A DNA stretch of 64,000 nt from Candidatus Barnesiella excrementigallinarum (lineage in GTDB: Bacteria; Bacteroidota; Bacteroidia; Bacteroidales; Barnesiellaceae): assembly GCA_019114445.1 (NCBI GenBank), contig DXFL01000006.1, forward strand, positions 124,001 through 188,000. Direction: 5' to 3'. Shown here piece after piece: positions 1 through 7,360 of the stretch (position 1 is the first letter of the stretch; each line of letters starts with the position of its first letter). Both the position numbers and the translations under genes were made by a program. The notes beneath the pieces are model-generated. The model was not told the origin of the DNA, did no database searches, and was given only the letters and a program-made list of their open reading frames with translations.

Positions 1-759
1 GAAGACGAAATCAAAGCTATCGTTCGCGAAGGTACCGAGGACGGTTGTGTGCAAGAGGTAGAACAAGACATCGTAGAGCGTGTATTCAACTTGGGCGACC
101 GCAATATCTCGTCGATTATGACCCATCGCAGCGATATGGTCTGCCTCGACATACAAGACGACAATGCCACCCTCAAATCGAAAATCATACAAGATCTTCA
201 CGCCGTATATCCTTTGTGTGAAGACAGCCTCGACAACATCATCGGCATCGTCTATCTCAAAGACCTGTTCTCCAAAATCGACGACGAGAAATTCAACATC
301 AAGGATGTGGCCTCGGCGCCCTATTTCTTACCCGAAAACATGAGTGTCTATACCGCTATGGAGCGCTTGCGCAACGGAAATCAACGATATGGATTGGTAA
401 CCGACGAATTTGGCAGTATAGAGGGTATCGTAACTATCAGCGACATCTTAGGCGCATTGGTCGGTACAGCCTCTTCGGGCCCGTCGTCCGACATCATCAC
501 CCGCGACGACGGTTCATGCCTTATCGACGGGCAATGTTCGTTCTACGACTTCCTCGACCACTACGACATGACCGACCGCTACCAAGAGTACAATTACAAT
601 ACACTGAGCGGGCTCATTCTCGAACTGTTACAACATATCCCCACCGAAGGCGAAAAGGTCGATTGGCTTTGCTTCACATTCGAAATCGTCGATATGGACG
701 GTGCCCGAATCGACAAGATACTGGTACAGCGTACCGATGTAAGTGCCACCGGCATATAA
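1..759 (+). CDS. CNNM/CorC-type CBS-domain membrane protein, C-terminal part
   Basis: The reading frame is open from base 1, so the N-terminal membrane (DUF21) portion lies outside the window. What remains starts with residues typical of the linker before the CBS pair (VFNLGDRNISSIMTHR). It continues through two CBS motifs (IGIVYLKDL and YGLVTDEFGSIEGIVT) and ends in a CorC_HlyC-type domain (YNTLSGLILELLQHIPTEGE). Family members are inner-membrane proteins linked to magnesium or cobalt efflux, often annotated as hemolysin-related. The first in-frame GTG, at base 49, is not a real start because coding homology runs upstream of it. The function is inferred from family only. Confidence 0.9.
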   Translation, partial: EDEIKAIVREGTEDGCVQEVEQDIVERVFNLGDRNISSIMTHRSDMVCLDIQDDNATLKSKIIQDLHAVYPLCEDSLDNIIGIVYLKDLFSKIDDEKFNIKDVASAPYFLPENMSVYTAMERLRNGNQRYGLVTDEFGSIEGIVTISDILGALVGTASSGPSSDIITRDDGSCLIDGQCSFYDFLDHYDMTDRYQEYNYNTLSGLILELLQHIPTEGEKVDWLCFTFEIVDMDGARIDKILVQRTDVSATGI

Positions 760-792
760 CAGGCAAAAAGCCGATAGCACACCGTTCCCCGG

Positions 793-824
793 TTTGTTAT
801 TTCGGGAAAAAGGTTTTACCTTTG
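793..824 (+). promoter_or_regulatory. Bacteroidota-type promoter of yhhQ-queF
   Basis: TTTG at 793-796 and TACCTTTG at 817-824 are separated by 20 bp, matching the sigma-ABfr consensus (TTTG, about 19-20 bp, TAnnTTTG). Transcription would begin near 831, giving an 80-nt leader that carries the hairpin at 854-876 and the riboswitch candidate at 878-907. Confidence 0.75.
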
Positions 825-853
825 CAGCCAATTAACCCTTATCAATAACCAGC

Positions 854-876
854 GAGGGAGCCCGCAAAGCTCCCTC
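854..876 (+). other. 8-bp perfect hairpin in the yhhQ leader
   Basis: GAGGGAGC (854-861) pairs perfectly with GCTCCCTC (869-876) around a 7-nt loop. It ends one base before the preQ1-type aptamer and has no T-run, so it is not an obvious intrinsic terminator. It may insulate or stabilise the leader. Confidence 0.6.
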
Positions 877-877
877 C

Positions 878-907
878 CGTGTGCTTGAACACCACGTAAA
901 AAACAAG
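878..907 (+). promoter_or_regulatory. preQ1-I riboswitch candidate
   Basis: The layout matches the compact class I preQ1 aptamer. P1 is CGTG (878-881) with CACG (893-896). The loop holds CTTG (884-887) followed by AACAC. An A-rich tail TAAAAAA (897-903) leads to CAAG (904-907), which pairs with the loop CTTG to close the H-type pseudoknot. The tail ends four bases before the ATG of yhhQ (912), so ligand binding would mask the start region, implying translational control. The next two genes are a queuosine-precursor transporter and preQ0 reductase, the expected regulon. I checked the pairing by eye; no covariance model was run. Confidence 0.78.
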
Positions 908-911
908 ATTT

Positions 912-1595
912 ATGAAACGTACTTTTTCGCTGCCCTTCCTTATCATGGGCGTTGTTTTTTGCGTCTGCCTCATCTGCTCGAACCTGCTCGAAGTGAAAAT
1001 GATTTCACTGGGAGGCATTACCGCAACCGCCGGGCTCATCGTCTTCCCCATCTCCTATATCATCAACGACTGCATTGCCGAAGTGTGGGGATACAACAAA
1101 GCCCGTTTTATCATTTGGCTCGGATTCCTCATGAATCTCATGGCCGTCATCTTTATCCAACTGGCTATCGTCTTGCCGTCGGCTCCCTTTTGGGATGGAC
1201 AAAGTTCGTTCGAAACCATCTTTGCCTCCACGCCGCGTATTTTGCTTGCCAGTTTTATCGCCTTCCTCGCCGGCTCGTTCCTCAACGCTTATGTAATGAG
1301 CAAGATGAAAATATCGAGCAACGGCAAGCACTTCTCGCTGCGGGCCATCGCCTCGACCATCGTAGGCGAAAGCGCCGACTCGCTGCTCTTTTTCCCCATT
1401 GCCTTCGGCGGAGTGGTACCGGTAAACGAGTTGGCCATACTCATTGTCACCCAAGCCTGCCTCAAAACAGCCTACGAAATTGTTATTCTGCCCGTAACCA
1501 TACGGGTAGTACGGCTGGTCAAACGTATCGACGGCAGCGATGTCTACGACCGCCAAGTTTCTTACAACATTTTCAAAATAAAAGATTTACAATAA
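912..1595 (+). CDS. yhhQ: queuosine precursor transporter (VUT family)
   Basis: A 227-residue hydrophobic protein with about six membrane segments. It has the family's early CSNLLEVK and FPISYIINDCIAEVWGY stretches. YhhQ proteins import preQ0 or preQ1 across the inner membrane for queuosine tRNA modification. It is the first gene after a strong promoter and a preQ1-I-type leader, and queF starts 9 bp after its stop, so the two are almost certainly cotranscribed. The ATG directly follows the predicted pseudoknot strand, which supports this start. The substrate assignment follows from the family and from context. Confidence 0.92.
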   Translation: MKRTFSLPFLIMGVVFCVCLICSNLLEVKMISLGGITATAGLIVFPISYIINDCIAEVWGYNKARFIIWLGFLMNLMAVIFIQLAIVLPSAPFWDGQSSFETIFASTPRILLASFIAFLAGSFLNAYVMSKMKISSNGKHFSLRAIASTIVGESADSLLFFPIAFGGVVPVNELAILIVTQACLKTAYEIVILPVTIRVVRLVKRIDGSDVYDRQVSYNIFKIKDLQ

Positions 1596-1604
1596 CTCCG
1601 AACT

Positions 1605-2060
1605 ATGGAATCGAAAGAACCTCAGTTGACTCTGCTGGGGCACAAAACCGTCTACCGACAGGACTATGCCCCCGAAGTGTTGGAAACATTTGCCAACAAA
1701 CACCCCGAAAACGACTATTGGGTGCGCTTTAACTGCCCCGAATTTACCAGCCTTTGCCCCATCACTGGGCAACCCGACTTCGCCACCATACAAATCGACT
1801 ACATTCCCGGCGAACGTATGGTCGAAAGCAAAAGCCTGAAACTCTATCTGTTCAGTTTCCGCAACCACGGAGCCTTTCACGAGGATTGTGTAAACATCAT
1901 CATGAAGGATCTTATCAAACTCATGGAACCCAAGTATATCGAAGTCACCGGATTTTTCACCCCCCGCGGCGGTATAAGCATTTACCCTTATTGCAACTAC
2001 GGCCGCCCCGGTACCGAATACGAGCAGATGGCCAAACAGCGGTTACAACAACATCATTGA
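1605..2060 (+). CDS. queF: NADPH-dependent 7-cyano-7-deazaguanine reductase
   Basis: At 151 residues this is the short (type I) QueF, which reduces the nitrile preQ0 to the amine preQ1 in the cytoplasm. Visible marks are the catalytic cysteine region ([18 protein letters not shown]), the QueF signature ESKSLKLY and [11 protein letters not shown]. It follows yhhQ by 9 bp. No queC, queD or queE lies next to it, so this operon fits salvage of imported preQ0 rather than complete local synthesis. The rest of the pathway may be elsewhere in the genome. Confidence 0.95.
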   Translation: MESKEPQLTLLGHKTVYRQDYAPEVLETFANKHPENDYWVRFNCPEFTSLCPITGQPDFATIQIDYIPGERMVESKSLKLYLFSFRNHGAFHEDCVNIIMKDLIKLMEPKYIEVTGFFTPRGGISIYPYCNYGRPGTEYEQMAKQRLQQHH

Positions 2061-2077
2061 TTCCGCCCACATACACG

Positions 2078-2118
2078 AGACGGAGAGGCTCCCAACCACA
2101 CGGGCAACCTCTCCGTCT
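2078..2118. terminator. bidirectional terminator between queF and the radical SAM gene
   Basis: AGACGGAGAGG (2078-2088) pairs with CCTCTCCGTCT (2108-2118). It is followed by TGTTTACTTTT on the plus strand and lies between convergent genes. Confidence 0.6.
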
Positions 2119-2146
2119 TGTTTACTTTTATACGATACGACAGCCG

Positions 2147-3076
2147 TTAATGTTCCACGCAGCATTTCCCTTGCCAACTATCGCGTTCCCGCATTCGTCG
2201 CAACAGGCGGGCCGTAAATTCGTGGTTTTTCAATCCCCAGTTGGGAGCAATCAACAGCTCGGCCGGCGACTGCGAAACAAACCGTTCGATGGCAATGCTT
2301 GGCGACAGCCGCTCGGCAAAATCGATCGCCAAATCGATATACTCGTCTACATCGTATAAATGGAAATCGCCGGGAGCAAGCTCATACTCCCTCGCCATAC
2401 GGGTACCTCGAATCAACTGTAACTGGTGCAGCTTGATGGTATCGAGAGGCAATTGCGACAGGCGGTCGGCATGAGTGAGTATCATGTCACGGCTCTCGCC
2501 CGGCAAACCCAATATCATGTGCGCCCCCACAGCCACACCGGCAGCGGCCGTACGGCGAATGGCATCGACCGAGGTAGCAAAATCGTGACCCCGGTTTATC
2601 CGCCGCAAAGTCTCGTCGCTGGCACTCTCCACACCATACTCCACCAACACGAAAGTTCGCCGGGAAAGATCGCTCAAATAAGAGAGCAACACATCGGGCA
2701 TACAATCGGGACGCGTCCCGATAATAATTCCCACGACACCGGGGTGAGCCAATGCCTCTTCGTATTTCCGCTTCAATTCCGAAAATTCCCCATAGGTGTT
2801 GGTATAAGCCTGAAAATAGGCCAAATAGCGCATATCGGGATATTTACGGGCAAAAAAAGCAACCCCTTCGTCGAGCTGACAAGTAATGCTCTTTCCCGTA
2901 TGGCAATATTCGGGGCTGAATGTTTGGTTATTGCAATAGGTACAGCCCCCCACCCCTATGCTGCCGTCGCGGTTAGGGCAGGTAAAGCCTGCGTGCAACG
3001 AAATCTTTTGCACTTTGCCATCGAAATGGGCACTCAGAAAATCGGAAAAATCGCGATAACGTTTTTCTGTCCTCAT
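2147..3076 (-). CDS. TIGR01212-type (YhcC-like) radical SAM protein
   Basis: A 309-residue radical SAM enzyme. The cluster-binding cysteines sit near residues 30-47 in CPNRDGSIGVGGCTYC, the spaced arrangement typical of the TIGR01212/YhcC family, followed by NNQTFSP. The SAM-binding region includes GIIIGTRPDCMP and MILGLPGES. The precise substrate of this family is not established here. Its start overlaps the stop of the upstream M20 peptidase gene by 4 bp (ATGA type), so the two are translationally coupled in the aroC operon. Confidence 0.88.
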   Translation of the reverse strand: MRTEKRYRDFSDFLSAHFDGKVQKISLHAGFTCPNRDGSIGVGGCTYCNNQTFSPEYCHTGKSITCQLDEGVAFFARKYPDMRYLAYFQAYTNTYGEFSELKRKYEEALAHPGVVGIIIGTRPDCMPDVLLSYLSDLSRRTFVLVEYGVESASDETLRRINRGHDFATSVDAIRRTAAAGVAVGAHMILGLPGESRDMILTHADRLSQLPLDTIKLHQLQLIRGTRMAREYELAPGDFHLYDVDEYIDLAIDFAERLSPSIAIERFVSQSPAELLIAPNWGLKNHEFTARLLRRMRERDSWQGKCCVEH

Positions 3077-4437
3077 ACTTCATGTCCGAATCGGTTGTAA
3101 AACTCGACTACGGCAACAATACCCTTTTCGTACATCTCGACAAGGAAATTCTCGTTCGGCGAATGGGTTGCATCCGATTCCAAGCCAAAGCCCATCAAAA
3201 CCGATTTCACACCCAATACCTTTTCAAAAGTGGCGATAATGGGAATACTGCCGCCCCGGCGAACGGCCAACGGCTGTTTCCCGAAAGCCAACGCATACCC
3301 CTGCTCGGCCGCCTTGTATGCAGGCAAATCGATGGGACACACATAGCTCTCGCCACCGTGCATGGGAGTTACCTTCACCTTCACGCTGCGGGGAGCTACC
3401 GACTCGATATAGTCGATAAACATTTGCGATATTTTCTCGTGATTCTGGTGGGGTACCAACCGGCACGAAACCTTAGCATAGGCTTTCGACGGCAACACGG
3501 TCTTGGCGCCTTCGCCTGTATATCCGCCCCAAATGCCGCAAATATCGAACGTAGGACGAATGGCCGTACGCTCCAACGGGGAGAATCCCTCCTCCCCCGC
3601 CAACGCCTCGACATCGATTGCCTGCTTGTATTTCACCTCGTCGTAAGGCACGGCAGCCAGCATGGCCCGCTCCTCGGCCGACACATTCTCCACCTCGTCG
3701 TAAAAATGCGGTACGACAATGCGGCCGTTCCCATCGACCACACCGGCCAACATTTTACAAAGTTCATTGATCGGGTTGGCCACAGCCCCGCCAAAGATAC
3801 CCGAGTGCAAATCGCGATTGGGGCCTGTCACCTCGATTTCCCAATAGGCCAGCCCGCGCAATCCCGTCGTAATCGACGGGGTATCGAGCCCTACCATGCT
3901 GGTATCGGAAACCAATATCACATCGCAACGCAACAAATCGAGGTGTGTTTTGCAAAACTCCTCCACGCCGGGAGAACCTATTTCCTCACCGCCCTCGATC
4001 AGGAATTTCACGTTGCACCGCAACAATCCTTCCCGAACCGCAATTTCAAAAGCCTTCAACTGGATAAAACCCTGCCCCTTGTCATCGTCGGCACCACGTC
4101 CCCACAAACGACCGTCTTTAATTACCGGCTCGAACGGTTGGGTATGCCACAACTCCAACGGCTCTACCGGCATTACGTCGTAATGGGCATAAACCAACAC
4201 CGTGGGATAATCGGGGTCGACCACCTTCTCGGCAAAAACCACCGGCGAAGCCGAGGTGGGCATAATCTCGGCACGGTCGGCACCGGCAGCCAAGAGCAAC
4301 TCTTTCCACCGATCGGCACAACGCAACATATCCTCCTTATGTTCGGGCAACGCGCTGATAGAAGGGATGCGCAACAACGAAAACAACTCGTCGAAAAAAC
4401 GATCGCGATGATCGGCTATATACTTTTTTGTATCCAT
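3073..4437 (-). CDS. M20 family dipeptidase
   Basis: A 454-residue zinc peptidase of the M20/ArgE-DapE-CPG2 clan. Metal and catalytic motifs are visible in order: VYAHYDVMPVEP near residue 86, GRGADDDKGQ near 115, IEGGEEIGSPG near 148 and DLHSGIFGG in the dimerisation lid. The C-terminal histidine is in SDATHSPNEN. It probably hydrolyses dipeptides in the cytoplasm, since no signal peptide is visible. It lies 15 bp after aroC and overlaps the radical SAM gene by 4 bp, so the three form one minus-strand operon. Confidence 0.9.
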   Translation of the reverse strand: MDTKKYIADHRDRFFDELFSLLRIPSISALPEHKEDMLRCADRWKELLLAAGADRAEIMPTSASPVVFAEKVVDPDYPTVLVYAHYDVMPVEPLELWHTQPFEPVIKDGRLWGRGADDDKGQGFIQLKAFEIAVREGLLRCNVKFLIEGGEEIGSPGVEEFCKTHLDLLRCDVILVSDTSMVGLDTPSITTGLRGLAYWEIEVTGPNRDLHSGIFGGAVANPINELCKMLAGVVDGNGRIVVPHFYDEVENVSAEERAMLAAVPYDEVKYKQAIDVEALAGEEGFSPLERTAIRPTFDICGIWGGYTGEGAKTVLPSKAYAKVSCRLVPHQNHEKISQMFIDYIESVAPRSVKVKVTPMHGGESYVCPIDLPAYKAAEQGYALAFGKQPLAVRRGGSIPIIATFEKVLGVKSVLMGFGLESDATHSPNENFLVEMYEKGIVAVVEFYNRFGHEV

Positions 4438-4452
4438 AATATCGATATGTTT

Positions 4453-5526
4453 TTATAGTTTATGACTTTGTGCCAGCAAATAATAATCGAGCATCACCAT
4501 CGCAGCCATAGCCTCTACCACTGGTACGGCACGCGGCAGCACGCAAGGGTCGTGACGTCCTTTGGCTTTCAGCACAACCCGATTCCCGGCCTCATCGACC
4601 GTCTCTATATCGCGCAGCAAAGTGGCTACCGGCTTGAATGCCACCCTGAAATAGATATCCTCGCCGTTTGAAATTCCGCCTTGAATACCCCCGGAATGGT
4701 TGGTGCGTGTTACGATTTTCCCGTCGCGATTCTCAAAGACATCGTTCATTTGGGAGCCCCGATATTTTACACCCTCGAAACCCATACCATACTCAAAGCC
4801 CTTCACGGCATTGATACTGAGCATGGCACTGCCCAACGCCGCGTGTAATTTACCGAATACCGGTTCGCCCAACCCCACCGGCACGTGACGAATCACACCG
4901 GTAATAACGCCACCAACGGTATCGCCTTCCGACTTCACCTGCTCGATATACCGCTCCATCTGCCGAGCCATTTCGGGGTCGGGACAGCGCACGGCATTCT
5001 TCTCGATTTCAGAAAAATCGTAGTTGCTATAATCGCCCGGCAGCGACAGGTCGCCTACCTGCGAAGTATAGGCCCACACCTCTATGCCCAACTGCGACAA
5101 AACGAGTTTGGCCAACGCCCCCGCCACACAGCGGGCTATCGTCTCGCGAGCCGACGAACGGCCTCCGCCCCGATGATCGCGCACACCATATTTGCGGGTA
5201 TAGGTATAGTCGGCGTGCGACGGGCGGAAAAGTTCCCGTATATTGTCATAGTCGGCCGAGTGTTGATTTTCGTTATAAACCACAAAACCGATAGGAGTAC
5301 CCGTAGTTTTCCCTTCGAAAATTCCAGATAAAAATTCCACCCGATCGCTCTCTTTTCGAGGCGTAACAATCGACGACTGTCCCGGTCGACGCCGGTTCAA
5401 TTCCTGTTGTACAAAATCCATATCGACCGCTATTCCCGCAGGCATACCATCGACCACACCGCCTATCGCCGAACCGTGCGATTCGCCGAACGAGGTAAGG
5501 GTGAAAAGATTTCCTATCGTATTCAT
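4453..5526 (-). CDS. aroC: chorismate synthase
   Basis: Makes chorismate from 5-enolpyruvylshikimate 3-phosphate, the last shikimate step, using reduced FMN. Signatures: [14 protein letters not shown] at the N terminus, [13 protein letters not shown] near residue 130 and [12 protein letters not shown] near 280. I chose the ATG at 5526 (MNTIGNLF), which matches the usual family start. An in-frame ATG four codons upstream at 5538 is possible. It heads the aroC-dipeptidase-radical SAM operon. A -7 box (CAAAGATA read as TATCTTTG on the minus strand) lies at 5551-5558. aroB is at 60885. Confidence 0.96.
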   Translation of the reverse strand: MNTIGNLFTLTSFGESHGSAIGGVVDGMPAGIAVDMDFVQQELNRRRPGQSSIVTPRKESDRVEFLSGIFEGKTTGTPIGFVVYNENQHSADYDNIRELFRPSHADYTYTRKYGVRDHRGGGRSSARETIARCVAGALAKLVLSQLGIEVWAYTSQVGDLSLPGDYSNYDFSEIEKNAVRCPDPEMARQMERYIEQVKSEGDTVGGVITGVIRHVPVGLGEPVFGKLHAALGSAMLSINAVKGFEYGMGFEGVKYRGSQMNDVFENRDGKIVTRTNHSGGIQGGISNGEDIYFRVAFKPVATLLRDIETVDEAGNRVVLKAKGRHDPCVLPRAVPVVEAMAAMVMLDYYLLAQSHKL

Positions 5527-5550
5527 CTCGACTATCATTTATTTATATGC

Positions 5551-5558
5551 CAAAGATA
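5551..5558 (-). promoter_or_regulatory. -7 box of the aroC operon
   Basis: TATCTTTG on the minus strand, about 25 bp upstream of the aroC start. No clear TTTG -33 element was seen. Confidence 0.5.
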
Positions 5559-5851
5559 ACACAATCTTCACAATACACACCAATTATATTCACCATTTCA
5601 CGAAAAAACCAAATTTTCAGATTTGATTTTGCCGGACCAAAATCCATATCTATAAAATATTGAGATGAATCGGGTACCGATAAAGAAGATTAAAAAACAA
5701 CCAGACGGTTCTTTGACCCGTTAAAGGCTCCACAAATTATTATTTTTCTAAATACGAACACAAGCGACTAAAATACTGTTATTTATTTATAGAGAATAAA
5801 TAATCTTTATCTCCAAAAAAGAATTTAATAATATCATATCGATTTTTTCGC
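5559..5851. other. AT-rich intergenic region between aroC and the OmpA-like lipoprotein
   Basis: About 290 AT-rich bases between divergent promoters. I see no open frame with coding character, no clear hairpin and no RNA gene here. Confidence 0.6.
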
Positions 5852-5859
5852 TATTTTTG
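5852..5859 (+). promoter_or_regulatory. -7 box of the OmpA-like lipoprotein gene
   Basis: TATTTTTG 27 bp upstream of the ATG at 5887. The leader would be about 20 nt and A-rich. Confidence 0.55.
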
Positions 5860-5886
5860 TAAAACCAATTTTCTAAAATTAAAAAG

Positions 5887-6600
5887 ATGAAAAGTACTAA
5901 AATTTTGTCTTGTATATTGGTAGCCGGAATGCTACTTACAAGCTGCAATATGTCGAATACCGGTAAAGGCGCCCTCATCGGGGGTGGTAGCGGTGCTGCC
6001 GTAGGAGCCGGATTGGGTGCAATCTTTGGGAAAGGCAAAGGTGCCGCCATTGGTGCTGCCGTGGGTGCAGCCGTAGGCACTACCGCCGGAGCCCTTATCG
6101 GGAAGAAAATGGACAAAGCTGCCGAACAGGCCAAACAAGTTGAAGGGGCACAAGTAGAACAAGTGACCGACAACAACGGGTTGCAAGCGGTAAAAGTAAC
6201 TTTCGATTCGGGAATCCTCTTTTCGACAAGCAGCGCCACACTCAGTTCTTCGGCCAAAGCATCACTAAGTAAATTTGCCAACGACGTACTGAATCAAAAC
6301 CGCGACATGGATGTCTCTATCTATGGATATACCGATAACCAGGGATGGAAAAATTCAACCGCCGAGCAAAGCTACCAGAAAAACCTGAACTTGTCGCAAG
6401 AGCGAGCTCAAAGCGTAGCGAGCTACCTGTTGGGTTGTGGGGTATCGGCCGGACAAATTAAAACCGTTGAGGGCATGGGCGAAGCCAATCCCGTGGCCGA
6501 CAACGCAACAGCCACTGGCCGACAAGAGAATCGCCGTGTAGAGATATATCTATATGCCAGCCAACAAATGATTCAGAAAGCCGAAGCCGGAACACTATAA
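5887..6600 (+). CDS. OmpA-family lipoprotein with glycine-zipper segment
   Basis: A 237-residue lipoprotein. The signal peptide ends at a lipobox LLTSC (Cys about residue 20). Residues about 27-75 form a glycine-zipper segment of repeated GA/GAA steps (GALIGGGSGAAVGAGLGA). Residues about 105-225 form an OmpA C-terminal domain, with FDSGILFSTSSATLS, YGYTDNQG, NLSQERAQSVASYL and the ending NRRVEIYL. This domain binds peptidoglycan, so the protein probably tethers the outer membrane to the wall. It is a different gene type from the barrel-bearing OmpA protein at 38489. Confidence 0.9.
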   Translation: MKSTKILSCILVAGMLLTSCNMSNTGKGALIGGGSGAAVGAGLGAIFGKGKGAAIGAAVGAAVGTTAGALIGKKMDKAAEQAKQVEGAQVEQVTDNNGLQAVKVTFDSGILFSTSSATLSSSAKASLSKFANDVLNQNRDMDVSIYGYTDNQGWKNSTAEQSYQKNLNLSQERAQSVASYLLGCGVSAGQIKTVEGMGEANPVADNATATGRQENRRVEIYLYASQQMIQKAEAGTL

Positions 6601-6706
6601 GCGCTGCAAACCCAACTTTTATCCTCCCCCAGCCTAAAAAACGGCTGGAAAAAGAAGGAACGGGCTTATCCCAATTTTATACCGACACTAAAAAACAATT
6701 CAAATA

Positions 6707-7252
6707 ATGAAAACTGCTTATTTATTTCTCGCCACAGGATTTGAAGAGATAGAAGCTCTCACGGTTATAGATATGTTACGCCGCGCCGAGATCGACGTTA
6801 CGACCGTTTCCATATCGAGAAATCTCCAAGTCGAAGGGGCACATGGAGTAACCGTTACTGCCGACACTACTTGGGTAGAGTTATCGGCCGACGATGTAGA
6901 TTGGCTGATTTTACCCGGAGGTATGCCGGGAACAAAGCACCTGGGCGAATGTAAACCTTTGGTTTCTCTCTTACAACGGCAAGCTGCTGCCCACAAAAAC
7001 ATTGCCGCTATATGCGCCGCACCTTCCGTATTGGGGCAAGCCGGATTGCTCAACGGCTATAAAGCTACCTGCTATCCCGGATTCGAACAATTCCTCAACG
7101 GTGCAACCGTGACCGGCGAACCGGTAACCATCGACCGGAATATTATTACCGCCAACGGACCCGGCGCCGCCATTGCATTTGCCGCTGCCATCATCTCACA
7201 AATAGCCGGCAAAGAGCGGGCAAAAGAGGTTACTACGGGCATGATGTTATAA
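6707..7252 (+). CDS. DJ-1/PfpI family protein (YajL-like)
   Basis: A 181-residue single-domain protein of the DJ-1/ThiJ superfamily. It carries the early acidic residue in ATGFEEIEALT, the turn PGGMPGTKHL, and the nucleophile elbow AAICAAPSVLG with the reactive cysteine near residue 105. Relatives act as glyoxalases, chaperones or protein-repair factors; which applies here cannot be read from sequence. It follows the OmpA-like gene by 106 bp and faces alaS across a bidirectional terminator. Confidence 0.9.
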   Translation: MKTAYLFLATGFEEIEALTVIDMLRRAEIDVTTVSISRNLQVEGAHGVTVTADTTWVELSADDVDWLILPGGMPGTKHLGECKPLVSLLQRQAAAHKNIAAICAAPSVLGQAGLLNGYKATCYPGFEQFLNGATVTGEPVTIDRNIITANGPGAAIAFAAAIISQIAGKERAKEVTTGMML

Positions 7253-7292
7253 CCACAGAGAAAACCTTTCTCTTTACAGGTTTTATTCATCA

Positions 7293-7334
7293 TAAAAAAA
7301 TGAGACTTCGGGTTGCACCGAAGTCTCATTTTTT
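7293..7334. terminator. bidirectional terminator between the DJ-1 gene and alaS
   Basis: TGAGACTTCGG (7301-7311) pairs perfectly with CCGAAGTCTCA (7318-7328) around a 6-nt loop. An A-run precedes it and a T-run follows, so it can work on both strands for the convergent genes. Confidence 0.9.
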
Positions 7335-7360
7335 ATACTCATTGTCCCAACGGGACTATA

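Noticed and set aside
6629..6648. Terminator after the OmpA-like lipoprotein gene
   Set aside because: CCAGCC/GGCTGG is only 6 bp, the loop holds the A-run and no T-run follows on the plus strand.
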